NCBI RefSeq assembly: GCF_002099425.1
Contig: NW_018343964.1
Location: 17,356,501 to 17,420,500, forward strand
DNA: 64,000 nucleotides
Reading direction: 5' to 3'
DNA from: Phascolarctos cinereus
Taxonomy: Eukaryota; Chordata; Mammalia; Diprotodontia; Phascolarctidae
Within the stretch, counting starts at the first letter, position 1. Each line of letters starts with the position of its first letter. Position numbers and translations under genes: made by a program. Under the pieces are notes generated by a model that was not told where the DNA came from, made no database searches, and saw only the letters and a list, made by a program, of their open reading frames with translations. Of the stretch, positions 21,196-32,251 are shown one piece after another.

Positions 21196-22284
21196 ACAAA
21201 TAGCAGAACAACAGAATATGTAGCAAGCCCTAAAATATGTTGCCCTTTGGAGACTCTGTTCATCTCAAGCAAATGTAAGAGCCTATATAAGGAAGAGACA
21301 ATTAATTGTAGTTCTCTCCTCAGGGTCAGTTTGGTCATAAGCGCATAAGGAATCTCTGAAGATATCTATTACTTATTTTCAACTTTATGAGAGTTCACTC
21401 ACTGTGGGACAGTTGTAGGGACCCCCTGGTTTTAGAATTCCTCTAAAGGATCTCTGTTATTGCTAAAGAATATTCTAAGCTCTCATTCGTACCTCTTATA
21501 GGCATCAGATTCATTTTCAGGGCTCTTCACAAGAAACGTTCACCAAATCTTTTTACTAAGTCTTTTTTTTTTTTAGAAATGAGTGCAAATGGAGGGAGCT
21601 AAGTATCTTAACTATCAAACCAAGTTTGATAATTTGGGGGTGAGGGGAAGAGACAAATTATGCAGCAATGATTCTTTCAATACCTAAACTTATGATATGA
21701 TGACTAATATACGTGTGAATATGTTTTGTGCAAATAAGGAGCAAAGGAAAGGTGCCAGCCTTTCCTCTGTTCCCAGGGGGCATTTTCTAGCCCCTTATCT
21801 TCATGTCCTTTCCTTGAGGCCCAATTAGAGAAGAGCGATGGGGAGAAGGGCATATTGCCTTAGCCTAACTAACCAAAGTCCAGAGAGATGTTTCAGACGT
21901 GACACTAAGTGCTGGGACTTTAAAACTTCAGGCTCTGATTCTACTGGGGGCGCAGAGACGTGGCTCAAGTTTATTGCTTTGAGCCAGTCGCATGAACCTA
22001 AGAGAGGAAGGAGAAAGTGATTTTTTTTTCCATTGCAATGTAGGGGGTAGAGAGTGAATAGAGCTGTGTCAATCATTTTAATCATTTTTAATGTGGCAAT
22101 CATTTTAGAGGGTGGTCTGCCAATGTTTGCTCACAGAAGGCTTTGCATTTCTCAGCTGTAATTCAGGCTGGGCAATACAGTCCCAGAGCAGTTCATTCGT
22201 ACTCTGGGGCCCTAGTCTTGATGTTCATACCCAACTTTTGATTTGCCCTTCTGCCTCATTTATTATAGCTTTTATGTACTGGAC
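21196..22284. other. Repeat-poor intergenic DNA
   Basis: About 1.1 kb without a recognised repeat. 21830-22020 has several CpGs (GAGCGATGG, TCAGACGTGAC, GGGGGCGCAGAGACGTGG) and could be a weak conserved or regulatory block. Confidence 0.4.
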
Positions 22285-22955
22285 TTTTAATCAACCAATA
22301 CACATTTACTAAGCATGTACTATATGCTGGGCATTGTGTTAGACACTGGAGATATAAATCAAAGAGTGAAACAATCCTTACTCTACACAAACATTCCTTC
22401 TAAGAGGGAGACAAATAAATATAGAAGTAAATGCAAAAGAAATATAGAGAATAAATGTAAAGTAGTTAAATACAAGGTAGTTAGGAAGGAGGGTGGGCAG
22501 CTAGGTGGCACAGTGGACAGAGTACTGGGCCTGGACTCAGGAAGACTCATCTCTCTGAGTTCAAATCTGGCCTCAGACACTTACTAGCTGTGTGACCCTG
22601 GGCAAGTCACTTAACCCTGTTTGTCTCAGTTTTCTCATCTGTAAAATGAGCTGGAGAAGGAAATGGCAAAACCACTCCAGTAGCTTTGCTAAGGAAATCC
22701 CAAATGGGGTCAGGAAGAATTGGACACAACTGAATAACAACAACATAGGGAGGAGGGTACTATCTAGAAAGACACCACGGTGATGCACGAATTTCATTTT
22801 GAAGGACGACAGGAATTCTATTGAGGTTGAGATCAGGGAGGTGCATTTCTGGCACGGGAGTAGATAATGCAAATTCCCAGAAGTGAGAGATAGAACACTG
22901 TGCAAGAAGAACAGAGAAGTCAGTTTGGTGGGATTGCAGAGTGTGGGATGGGGTA
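22285..22955 (+). repeat. Ancient TTTATTAAGCACC-type repeat split by MAR1
   Basis: Start half 22285-22494 (CACATTTACTAAGCATGTAC, GGGCATTGTGTTAGACACTG). Later body 22759-22955 (GGTGCATTTCTGGCACGGGA, AGTTTGGTGGGATTGCAGAG). A MAR1 sits between. Confidence 0.6.
22495..22746 (+). mobile_element. MAR1-type SINE with target duplication
   Basis: GGGCAGCTAGGTGGCACAGT head to ACAACTGAATAACAACAACA tail. Flanks AGGAAGGAGGGT (22483-22494) and AGGGAGGAGGGT (22747-22758) differ at one base and fit a 12 bp target duplication. Confidence 0.92.
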
Positions 22956-22964
22956 TAATGTTCA

Positions 22965-23170
22965 ATGAGGCTGAGTTCTGGTCCTGGCTCTGCAACTTAG
23001 TAGTTGTATGACCTTGGGCCATTCATTCACTGAGGCTCAAATTTGGAATCTGCAAAATTGGAATAAATCCTGACACTATCTCTGTACCAGGATGGATGTG
23101 AGTTTCAAATGAGATCATGTGTAACATCATCTTTGGAACTCTAAAGCACTAGGGATATGCAAGTCATTGT
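22965..23170 (+). mobile_element. MIR (CORE-SINE)
   Basis: TTCTGGTCCTGGCTCTGCAA, TTGTATGACCTTGGGCCATT, then CORE and CAAATGAGATCATGTGTAAC, CTCTAAAGCACTAGG. Confidence 0.75.
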
Positions 23171-23864
23171 TCCCTGGGGCCAGTAATACTTCTCCCCTCT
23201 CACAGACTGTTTTTGTTTCTAACTTTGATTTCCTTAAATGAAAGATTACCTGTGGGTCTAAGTATAATTAACCTGATCTGGAGCTGAGCTTAAATAAATT
23301 ATTTTAATTGAAGGGAAGAAAAGAGCCCAAAGAAAAGACCCAAATACCCACGGACATTCGGGGTGACTGAAATGAGTGAAAGATGGAGTCCTCTTTTGCT
23401 ATGTTTTTACTTATATTTAAGCATTGTAGGACAAAAAACCAGACAAACCAGCCCTTCTCGGTGGGGCAACCTAGTCTCCTGAAGATCAAAGCCAGCAAAT
23501 TAGCCACTTTTGCTCAAACCCTTTCACTCTTTGGAGAACAGACAGGTGGACCCTAAATTCTATTCCAGGTTCTAAAATAAACTTCTAAAAACCCAAACTC
23601 ATTACTTTGTAACTTCAAAATTCCATGGAAAAATAGTCATTATTTCAAATGTCAACTTCGATGTTGGTGGAAGATAGAAGAGCTCTCAAACTCTAGAGAG
23701 AGGAGTTATCTGGAAGGAACGTCAGAATTTTAAAGGATTGTAAGAACATATCCACTACAGTTACATCACATTTGCTACATTACATCCAAAAATGGTGTAA
23801 CAGGATTTGACGACACTTATCTGAGGCTAGCATACACTTTTGTTCTTTTTTAAAGACTCACAGA
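23171..23864. other. No recognised feature
   Basis: Unique-looking intergenic DNA of about 0.7 kb. Confidence 0.4.
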
Positions 23865-24010
23865 ATCATAGATTTGAATGGGACCTTAGAAGTCAGCTAA
23901 TTCAACCCTACCTGAAACATAAATCACTTCAATACCTCCAATGAGGGGTCATCCACTCATACAGGAAAATAAGAACATTTTTTCCAGGTATTTATCTAAG
24001 CATCTTGGAT
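23865..24010 (-). mobile_element. CR1/L3-type LINE 3' fragment
   Basis: CATAGATTTGAATGGGACCT, AGAAGTCAGCTAATTCAACC and a following AGGTATTTATCTAAGCATC resemble the antisense 3' end of CR1/L3 copies, as at 24800. Tentative. Confidence 0.4.
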
Positions 24011-24483
24011 TAACCCTGATGGCATACTCAAGTGTAAAGAAACCAGAGAAGGAGAGAAAAACTCCTTAAATTTTAACAATATTTGCTAATTATCTGATGG
24101 GGGGATCCCCTGCTCTGTACTTCTCAATGTTTGATGGTGTCAGAAGAAACAAGCATGTTTAAAAAAAAATACCATGAGGCAAAAAGTTAACTTTTTCTGA
24201 TCTTGATACTGAGAACAGTAAATAACAGATCTCTGTAATACTACAGATATGTGAATATTGGAGAATTTAAGGTTGATCATCAGCATTAATAGGAGTGGGA
24301 TATAGGGTTAATTACTAAAAAATAAACTGGTAGCTGGGACTCACTGTCAGTTTTAGTAACAAGGACAATGGAAATGGGAAGGACTAATCTGAGGGGAGAA
24401 TAATTTCCCCTAATCTTTAAATGAAAAAGCTAGAATAAATGATTTCTAAAGTCTCTTCCTGCTCTAACATTCCATGACTCTAC
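24011..24483. other. No recognised feature
   Basis: Unique-looking DNA. Confidence 0.4.
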
Positions 24484-24545
24484 AAAGTCATGGAAGGAAG
24501 GAAGGAAAAATGGAAGGAAGGAAGGAGAGAGGGAAAGAGGGAAAC
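24484..24545 (+). repeat. (GGAA)n microsatellite
   Basis: GGAAGGAAGGAAGGAAAAAT followed by further GGAA and GAGAGGGAAA units. Confidence 0.88.
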
Positions 24546-24770
24546 TAGCATTTATTAAGCACCTACTATGTGCCAGTGTCTTTGCTAAGCATTTTACAAA
24601 TATCTCATTTTATCCTCAAAACAATCTTGAATGGTAGATGCTATTATCTCCATTTACAGTTGGTGAAAGTGAGGCAGGCAGTAGTTAAGTGACTTACCTA
24701 GGATAAGACAGCTAGTAAGTATCTAAGGTTAGACTAACTCCGGGCCCAGTGTTCTATCCACTTTGCTTTT
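24546..24770 (-). mobile_element. MIR, near full length, minus strand
   Basis: Antisense MIR: GCATTTATTAAGCACCTACT, TTTTATCCTCAAAACAATC, TGCTATTATCTCCATTTACA, GTTAAGTGACTTACCTAGGA, CAGCTAGTAAGTATCTAAGG, and TTCTATCCACTTTGC at the tRNA-head end. Confidence 0.8.
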
Positions 24771-24779
24771 ATAACCTTA

Positions 24780-26260
24780 GAAAGTCACAGAATCAGAATC
24801 ACAAAATTTGAGAGTTGCAAGGGACTCCAGAAGTCATCTAATCCAATCTAGTCACAAAAACTCCACAGTAGTATGGCCAACAAGTGGCTTTCCAGACTCT
24901 ACTTGAAGACTTCCAAGGAATCCCAAGACTTTTATCTTTCAAGGCATGTCATTTCATTCTTGAACTGTTTTAATTCTTAGAATTTTTTCTGACCTCCATG
25001 TCTAAATTTTCCTCTGTACAGTCTCTGCTACAATTCCTGGTTCTACTCTCTGGGACCAAACAGAACAAATCTAATCCCTGATCCCCATGACCACCCTTCA
25101 GATACTTGAACACAGATCTCATGTCTTCCACTCATCCCCAGTCTTCCTTTCTCCAGGCTAAGCATACCCAGGTCCATCCACTGATCCTTATATTATAGAC
25201 TAAAGGCCTCATTCTTGTTGCCCTGCTCTGGACACTCTCAAGTTTATCAATGTTCTTCTCAGACCATGGTGCCCAAAACTCACCACAACACTCCAGGTGA
25301 GGTCTGACAAGGGCACAGTGCAGTGGGAATATCACCTTCCTATTCCTGGACACTATGCCTCTCCTGATGCAGCCCAAGATGGCATTAGGTTTTTTTACCT
25401 GCCACATCACACTAGTGACTCATAGTAAGCTTGTAGTCTATTAACCTCTCTCCCACCCCTAAGGTCTTTTCCAGAACAAAGCTTCCCCATCTTATATTTA
25501 TGGAATTGATTTTCTGTACTCAAATACAAAACTTTGCGTGAATCTGTACTGAATTTCATCTTATTAGATTCAGCCCAATGTTCTAGCCTGTCAAGATCCC
25601 CTGAGACACTATGTCATCTACTGGATTGGCTATTTCTCCCAGCTTTGTGTCATCTGCATATCTGATGAGTATACTCTCTATGCTTTTATCCAAGTCATTG
25701 ATACATGTATTTAATAGCATAGGGCCAGATAGAGATCCCTGTGGCACTCCTCTGGAGACCTCCAGTCACAGTGACACTGAACCATTATAACAACTAGTTT
25801 TCAAATGTGGATATCCAACCAGTTCTGTATCTATCTGGTTGTACTATTGTCATGGGAATAGTATGACTTACTTTATAAAACCTTGCCAAAATTAAATATG
25901 CAGAATTCCTCTCATTTACTAGTTTAGTAATCATGTCAAAAAAGGAAATAAAATTAATTGGGTATAACATGTTTTTAAAGAAGTGTTGTTGGCTTTTTGT
26001 AATCAACATTTCTCTTTCTAGAAATCTTCTAACCATCTCTTTGATTATCCTTCCCAGAATTTTCCCAGGAACATGTCTACCAGTTTCCAGACCCAAGGAG
26101 GTAGTTCACATACACCAAGTGACTTGAATTCACCAAGGGCAGCTAAGTGCTCTCTATTTCCTTATTTATCTTGACTATCAGTTCCTTATTAGTCATTTCC
26201 AGTGTAAAAGCCATCCTTCTTTGCAGAGAAAATAGATTCAAAAATAATTGAGACTCCACT
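24780..26260 (-). mobile_element. CR1/L3-family LINE, reverse transcriptase C-terminal part and flanks
   Basis: The minus strand at 25132-25410 encodes a stretch matching the C-terminal part of CR1-type reverse transcriptase: KPNAILGCIRRGI, LVRPHLECCGEFWAPW and DKLESVQSRATRM, close to the CR1 consensus ALVRPHLEYCVQFWAP...DKLERVQRRATKMI. Sequence to 24800 is a CR1-like 3' region with GCAAGGGACTCCAGAAGTCA. Sequence to about 26260 is more decayed and assigned mainly by continuity. Inactive, with multiple breaks. Confidence 0.7.
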
Positions 26261-26337
26261 TATTCCCTGTCATTGGTCAACAAGCATTTATTTAACTTAC
26301 TACATGTTGTCAGTCTCATCCACCCACAACAAAAATC

Positions 26338-26395
26338 CTATCCAGGGAGGTGCTGGCAAATGTTTAACAACCAGCTCTCCAAAATTTGGTTCCTC
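26338..26395 (+). repeat. Unnamed repeat A, 5' end only
   Basis: GAGGTGCTGGCAAATGTTTA and ACAACCAGCTCTCCAAAATT: the best-preserved start of the family. Confidence 0.5.
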
Positions 26396-27190
26396 TCACC
26401 ACATTTTCGGTGGGGAAGCTCAGGCCAGGAGTCACTAGCTCTCAGACCATGGCCCATACTTCAAATAGAGTAAATTGAGGGAGAAGATCTAGGAGTGTGA
26501 ACCAGAATTGGATCCCATGAGTTTGTGAGTCAACTCCTGGCCCATCAAGACTGGTGGTGGAGCTCTTGAGAAAAAGCTCTTAGTGGTGACACAGCTACCT
26601 GAATGAAGTCAGTAAAGTCCCATGGGTGGGTTTGTGATTTCAAACCTCAGGCAGTGGCCTTGTCCCAGACCTCTCTACTTGAACTGCAGGTCACAGGAGC
26701 AGAAATGAAAAAATAAGTTGAGAGGGGGCAGAGAAGAGAGCAAAAGAGAAAGATGAAGAGAAGGGGAAGAGGGAGTTGAGTCCTAACCCTGAGGAAGATG
26801 AGGAAAAGGAGTTGGGTAGAGAAAGTGCTGGAGGTAGGAGAGGGGGCAGTCCCTGGAGGATCCCTAAAGTAGGGAAGCCTGGGTCCTGAAAACAAAAGCG
26901 GGACAGAAGTAGGACATTGTGGGGGTCTAGCCCAGGAAACAATACATAGTAAGGATAACAGGAATGTGGGTCAAGGGCTGGTCTGGTACCATAATCAGCT
27001 CTACCTTTGTAGGGTAATGGTTGCCCTTGTCCAGAAATTCTGCTTAAGTTACCTGGAAGATTTGGGAATTGAAGTCAGTTCCCCATTCCACCAGGCCTTG
27101 GTAATGCTCCTTGCGAACCACTTACTTGGTCACAGGTGCACAGTGTGTTATCACTTATGGTCACCTATCCTTCTTATTAAGGTTTACCCT
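26396..27190. other. No recognised feature
   Basis: About 0.8 kb, with a purine-rich patch (26700-26850); no gene or named repeat. Confidence 0.4.
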
Positions 27191-27202
27191 TTGGAAGTCC
27201 AG

Positions 27203-27440
27203 GGAACCTAGGTGGCACAATGGATAAATCACTGGAGCTAGAGTCAGGAAGACCTGAGTTCAAATCTGACCTCAGATGCTTACTAGCTGTGTGACCCTGG
27301 GCAAGTCACTAAACCCTGTTTGCCTCAGTTTCCTCACCTATAAAATGGGCTGGAGAAGGAAATGATAAATCACTCCAGTATCTTTGCCAAGAAAACCCCA
27401 AATAGGGTCACAAAGAGTCAGACACAACTGAACAATAGCA
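27203..27440 (+). mobile_element. MAR1-type SINE with target duplication
   Basis: Full MAR1 with CTAGGTGGCACAATGGATAA head and CAACTGAACAATAGCA end. Flanks TTGGAAGTCCAG (27191-27202) and TTGGAAGCCCAC (27441-27452) fit a target duplication. Confidence 0.9.
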
Positions 27441-27499
27441 TTGGAAGCCCACTGTGTCCTTAGCCCTAGCTCCCCTAAATAGTGAAGAGCACGCCATAA

Positions 27500-28075
27500 A
27501 GAAGTCCTCTAGTGGTATCACATACTCACTATGGAAGGGTCAGGAAATATTGAGGAAGATGTAATACAGGGCATCTTAGTTATCACATCTTTGAAGGGTT
27601 TGTGCAGTGGAACCAGGGCCAGCCTAGGGACCACCCTGCAGGTCAGGGTGAATTGGACAACACATGGCTCTTGGGCAAAGGTTACCTTTATTGTATATAG
27701 GTATAGGTATCCAAGACTTAAGTCTGGTGTGAGCAGGGATCGTATGTGATCATAAACATATTTATCCACATAGGTGCTACCACTCAGGTTGCTACAGAGG
27801 CCAGAGTCATCAAACCTATTGAGGTCCCTGAGCAGCAAGGAGATAGCACAGCCTGAGGCATCCACCATGTCCTGCTACACCATGATGTCACAGTCAGGAG
27901 CCAACCATATGCCCATAATATGGACATTCACTACCTTGATATCTATTAGCCACTGAGCAATGAAGGTGCAGATCTAGAAGGCACTAGCCACACCTGCCAG
28001 GCCTGCCAGGCCAATACGAGGAACTAGCTGGGCATGGCTACCTTGATCTATCTTTCTTCTTCCCATGGCAGAGTG
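27500..28075 (-). pseudogene. Possible protein-coding remnant, unidentified
   Basis: On the minus strand, from an ATG near 28070 (MGRRKIDQGSHAQLVPRIGL) one frame is open except for two stops. It then runs 116 codons to 27518 (MVDASGCAISLLLRDLN, DKYVYDHIRSLLTPDLS, VTFAQEPCVVQFTLTCR). Composition is protein-like, but I do not recognise a family, and there is no poly(A) tail or target duplication to prove a retrocopy. It may be chance. Confidence 0.25.
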
Positions 28076-28399
28076 GATGAAGTTTTGGACCTGGAGGCAA
28101 GAAGGCTTGGGCAAACATTTCTGTGCTGACCCCAGGCTCTTAACCTATTTGCACTGCAGATTTCTTATCTGTCCAACACTGAATAGTTTACTGAGCACCT
28201 TCATGTCCGTCATCTCATCTAGAGCTCTAGGGAGTTGCAACTATCTGAGCAAAAGCCCTATCTGCCTGCAGAGCCCTAGATTTTCCTTTCAGGCCACCAG
28301 GGTTCCTTCTACCTTTGACTCAGCCACCTGAACCCCAGCTATCTTGGCTGGGTTGGAGAGATGACTGAATTTCTCTTTTTATTTGTTTAATCTAAATTC

Positions 28400-28830
28400 A
28401 TTGGTGTTTCCTGTGCATCCTCATATTTTCTTTCAGAAGAAAAAAATGTATTCTGTCATCATTGGAATTTTTTCTCTTTGTACAGTCAAAATATCACTTT
28501 TAATCTTCCCTCAATTCTTCTAGGCTGACTTCCCCCTGAGACATTTTACTGTATGGGATCCTACCTCTCATTCCTCTGAATTGATTGAAATTTGCTTTCC
28601 CAAAATCTAAGGGGTATGTCCAATTATGCCCACTTTTTCCTCTCTTCTATCATAAACTCTAGGTTGGAGTGGTAACTTCTCCCAAGATTCCTGTTCTAGT
28701 TTTTTCCTGTTAGCAAGAATCAGAACCAGAATAGAATTTTCCCTTATTGGTTTCTCCTCATTTTGAAGGATAAAATCATTACTGAAGTAATCCAAGAAGT
28801 TGTTAGTTATTCTGGAGGGAAGGAGAGGGG
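28400..28830 (-). mobile_element. Possible further CR1/L3-like LINE sequence
   Basis: Wording such as ACTTCCCCCTGAGACATTTT, CCCAAAATCTAAGGGGTATG and ATTACTGAAGTAATCCAAG resembles the 5' part of the same old LINE type as 24780-26260. Tentative. Confidence 0.35.
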
Positions 28831-29485
28831 AGAGGAAGAGAGATTAGATACATTTCCAGTCTTCATTAGGTCTCCTCCAAAGCCAAATATCTGAAAAGAA
28901 CCCCTTTGTTCTTTGTGAAAATGAAGATAACCCCAAGGGAGAGGTTCACTTGCCCCTTTTCATAGATTCATTTGGAAATATTGAATGATTAATATTTATG
29001 CCTATGCTTAGAGCTAATATTCATCATCTAACAAATATCTGTGGGATGAATAGATGTTAGTTCCTAATTATAGTTCATGTTTATTGGTCTTGGACTATTG
29101 GAGCTCCCATTCTCATGGAAGCCAAGTTGACAAAAATAGATATAAATAACAGCTTGATTTATATATGTAGTCTGCATTCCACTTTTGACTTGCACAAACT
29201 ACTGGGTTTGATGAGGGTAATTTTGCAAATGGCTAACCTCAATTGGTTTGATCCCCCTTCCCAGCTAAGTTAAGAACATCTGAAATCAACTGAATTTGTT
29301 TTTCTCTTTACTAGCAGACCAGATAAGGAACATACATTTAAAAGCAAAACATTTAATCCAGACTAAAACAACTAGCAAAGCAAAAGGGAAACACATGTTA
29401 ACTCACGTATATAAATTCATCCCTGATTCCCACTACAATAGCCTGGTAAATGTCTCTAAGAGTCCTGCCTGCAAAAAACCCTCTG

Positions 29486-29488
<3 letters not shown>
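28831..29488. other. No recognised feature
   Basis: Unique-looking intergenic DNA. Confidence 0.4.
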
Positions 29489-29535
<47 letters not shown>

Positions 29536-29575
29536 AGTGCGTCTGTCTGTCTGTCTGTCTCTGTCTCTCTCTCTG
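29489..29575 (+). repeat. (TG)n/(TCTG)n compound microsatellite
   Basis: About 40 bp of GT, then GCGCGCAAGTGCG, then TCTG and TC units. Confidence 0.93.
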
Positions 29576-29725
29576 CTTCACTTTCCTCAACTATAAAAGG
29601 GAGATGATAATAGTAATCACAAACTCACTGAGTTATTGTGAGGATCAAATGAGATAGTACATGTAAAGTGCTTAGCACAGTACCTGGCACTTAGCAGGAA
29701 CTTCATAAATGCTTGCTCCCTCCCT
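29576..29725 (+). mobile_element. MIR 3' half
   Basis: CTTTCCTCAACTATAAAAGG, GAGTTATTGTGAGGATCAAA, GTGCTTAGCACAGTACCTGG. Confidence 0.75.
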
Positions 29726-29794
29726 CCACACCTCCACAAGCCAGAATAACAACTGAAACCTTGAGGGCAAGGAATTTGTAATGTACCTAGTTAT

Positions 29795-29930
29795 TTATAG
29801 GTTTACTTCCTTATTAGAATGTGAGCTCCTTGAGGATGGGGAATTTTTTAACCTTTTTTTTTTAATCCCCCCACTCAACAGAGTGCCCCTCACATAGTAA
29901 GCACTTCACAGATATTTGTTGACTGACTCT
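29795..29930 (+). mobile_element. L2 LINE 3' end
   Basis: AATGTGAGCTCCTTGAGGAT, CACATAGTAAGCACTTCACA and a TTTGTTGACTGACT end. Confidence 0.75.
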
Positions 29931-30084
29931 CTGCTTTCCTATTGCACCCCCCCCAGCTATAAAAGCAAAACTATTTAAAGAAAGTTGGCCTTTTTGAAAA
30001 GCTCTGATTTGAGTGTCAAAGCCTAAAACTGTAGAGCACAGGTTTAATAAATCCAATTCCCTCTCTCTCTCTTCTATCTCTGTG

Positions 30085-30265
30085 GTGCAATGAAAAGAGA
30101 ATTGGAACCAGACTACTTGGCTTCTAGTGCTGGATCTGCCACTAGCTAGTTGTGCGACCATGAGGAAATCATTTAAGTTCTTTGAACCTCAGTTTCCTCA
30201 TTTTTGAAATGAAGGGGTTGGATTAAATAATCTTTCTGGTCCCTTCCAGCGCTGACGCATTCCAT
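30085..30265 (+). mobile_element. MIR-like SINE with GGTTGGATTAAATAATC 3' motif
   Basis: TGGTGCAATGAAAAGAGAAT head, GTGCGACCATGAGGAAATCA, CTCAGTTTCCTCATTTTTGA, then GGGTTGGATTAAATAATCTT and GGTCCCTTCCAGC. Confidence 0.7.
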
Positions 30266-30634
30266 AATTGTAATAGGAAAACCATATTGCATTGTAGTGG
30301 TGGTTAGATTGAAGCACTTCCCGTGGATCTTGGACCAGCTTAAACCTTTGCTATAGACTATTGTAGGTACAAATATGATAAATAAGGACCTCGTAGTCAA
30401 TAAGCTATATTTAACAACTTAAAATCCATTGCAAAAAGAGTAGTTCCATTTGGAGGAGAGATGTTAAAAATATTGCAATTGGAAAGTCTAGGGCTTATAA
30501 TAATCTCTCACAAATCACATTTTAAATCTTTCCTTTAATTTCAAGGTTGGTATCCATCTTTGTATTTAAATCATAGCCATATCCCAGAAGATCATACCCA
30601 CTGCAGAGCCATGGAACCAGATAATCTAACTCGA
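30266..30634. other. No recognised feature
   Basis: AT-rich unique-looking DNA. Confidence 0.4.
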
Positions 30635-30760
30635 TTCAAAACTCCAGAATTAAGCACCTATGATGTGCAATATGCTCTGAGGATATAAAGACAAAAACAA
30701 AATCCCAATCACCCAGTCCCTGTCCTCAAGGAACTTACATTCTATCAAACTAATTGCCCT
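30635..30760 (+). repeat. Ancient TTTATTAAGCACC-type repeat, short copy
   Basis: AATTAAGCACCTATGATGTG and CCCTGTCCTCAAGGAACTTA. Confidence 0.6.
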
Positions 30761-31221
30761 TCTGAGAGATGGTTAGGGATTAAGTACCATAATGATCTTT
30801 GAAAACTCAGTAGCTTTCCTAGCCATTAACTTACTCAATCCACCAAAAGAAGACAAGGTAGGAAGAAGTTTCAAATTGACACTCTGTTCCAGAAGGAATA
30901 CAGGAGAAATGTGAAACTCTTTATAGTTGTCAGAGTGGACAACCTTCTATCTCATAGCTCTCTCTCCCTACAGTTGTTATGCTCATCTCCTTAGTCTAAA
31001 AACTATAGCTAATTCAGATTTATCCAATCAAAATAGTTCTGAGACCCCACCAAAAAGCCTACCCCTTTCCTGAGTCTGTTATTTTTCACTAAGCCTCAGT
31101 AATGTTGTCTTGACATAATAGAGTTGGCCAACAGGACCAAGAAGCAGACTTGAAAGCAGACAGAACTGGTGAGAACAGGAGGGAAGAGAGATTCAGTTTC
31201 TTTGGTTTGTGCGAGTGTATG

Positions 31222-31266
31222 TTGTTTTTTTGTTTGTTTGTTTGTTTGTTTTTGGTTTTGTTTTTT
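31222..31266 (+). repeat. (GTTT)n simple repeat
   Basis: TTTTTTTGTTTGTTTGTTTG and a following T/G-rich tract. Confidence 0.85.
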
Positions 31267-31269
31267 AAT

Positions 31270-31720
31270 TTCTTTAGTTTTTTCAGGTTCTTCTGGCTTC
31301 CAGCTTCTGAAGAGAAGATCTGCAATGCCAGACTCTCTTCAGCCCTCCTGAAGGGAGAAAGACCTTGGGAAGAAGGTAATATGAGAGGAGCTGGCAGTCT
31401 CTATCATGTCCCTATCCACAGCTTGCTATGTTAGAGACTTCAGAGAATTTCCCTTTTGGGTGAAATCTGGGACTCTCAGTTGAGCCTGATTATCTTGCTC
31501 CCAAGAGGAAGAACTCATTTACTCTGTGTTTTGTCTGGTATATATTCTCATATGTGTACTTTCTCTGTTTTCAGTTTTGTTATAAATTTAGATAAATGTG
31601 TTTCTTTTCTATTTGCTATGTATGTGTTCATTATGGAACTTCTATTTGGTGGGAAGTGAGTCAAGTTTTGTTATAAAGGGAACTCCCTTTGCTCATTAAG
31701 AAATAGCAGTTGGGAATTTA
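31270..31720 (+). repeat. Possible LTR-like fossil
   Basis: An ATAAATTTAGATAAATGTG core with TTCATTATGGAACTTCTATT and GGTGGGAAGTGAGTCAAG near the end recalls an LTR R-U5 region of a marsupial retroelement. No internal region seen. Tentative and old. Confidence 0.3.
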
Positions 31721-31748
31721 GCTTGAACATGAAAATCACATCCTAGAC

Positions 31749-31940
31749 CAGGGGTGGGGAACCTGTGGCCTTGAGGCCTCTAGGTCCTCAAGTGTAGCCC
31801 TTTGACTAAATCCAAACTTCACAGAACAAATGCCCTTAATAAAAGGATTTGTTCTGTAAAACTTAGATTCAGTCAAAAAGCTACACCGAAGAACTTAGAA
31901 GGCCACATGTGGCCTCAGGGACCCAGGTTCTCCTCTTCTG
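31749..31940. mobile_element. hAT-type MITE (non-autonomous DNA transposon)
   Basis: 192 bp element with imperfect terminal inverted repeats: CAGGGGTGGGGAACCTGTGG at the left; the right end in reverse reads CAGAAGAGGAGAACCTGGGT. Flanks TCCTAGAC (31741-31748) and CCCTAGAC (31941-31948) form the 8 bp target duplication usual for hAT elements, with one mismatch. The inner part is palindromic (GAACAAATGCCCTT / AAGGATTTGTTC). CAGGGGTGGGGAACC ends are typical of mammalian Charlie/Tip100-type hATs. Confidence 0.88.
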
Positions 31941-31948
31941 CCCTAGAC

Positions 31949-32251
31949 GAACAACATGCAAAGGAGTAGATAGATAGAATTCTAGCCTAGTAACCCGTCT
32001 CTTTGAGGATAGCAGGATAGTCAGCCTCTGGCTCTAACTTCCTGCTTCCCCTCCCAGAAAGAATTAAGAAGAACAAAGTTGGGAGGGAGGGAAGAGATTC
32101 TAAAGGTATATATTCTTACCTCCCTCTCTAAGCCACATCAACATAGCCATGTTACATGGACATATTCTGAATACAGAAGTTAAAAAAAAAAAAGATAAAG
32201 TTCAGTTGTTTGCTTGAGAATGAGCAAAGCAGTGTAAGAAATACAACATAG
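31949..32251. other. No recognised feature
   Basis: Unique-looking flank between the MITE and the L1 5' end. Confidence 0.4.
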
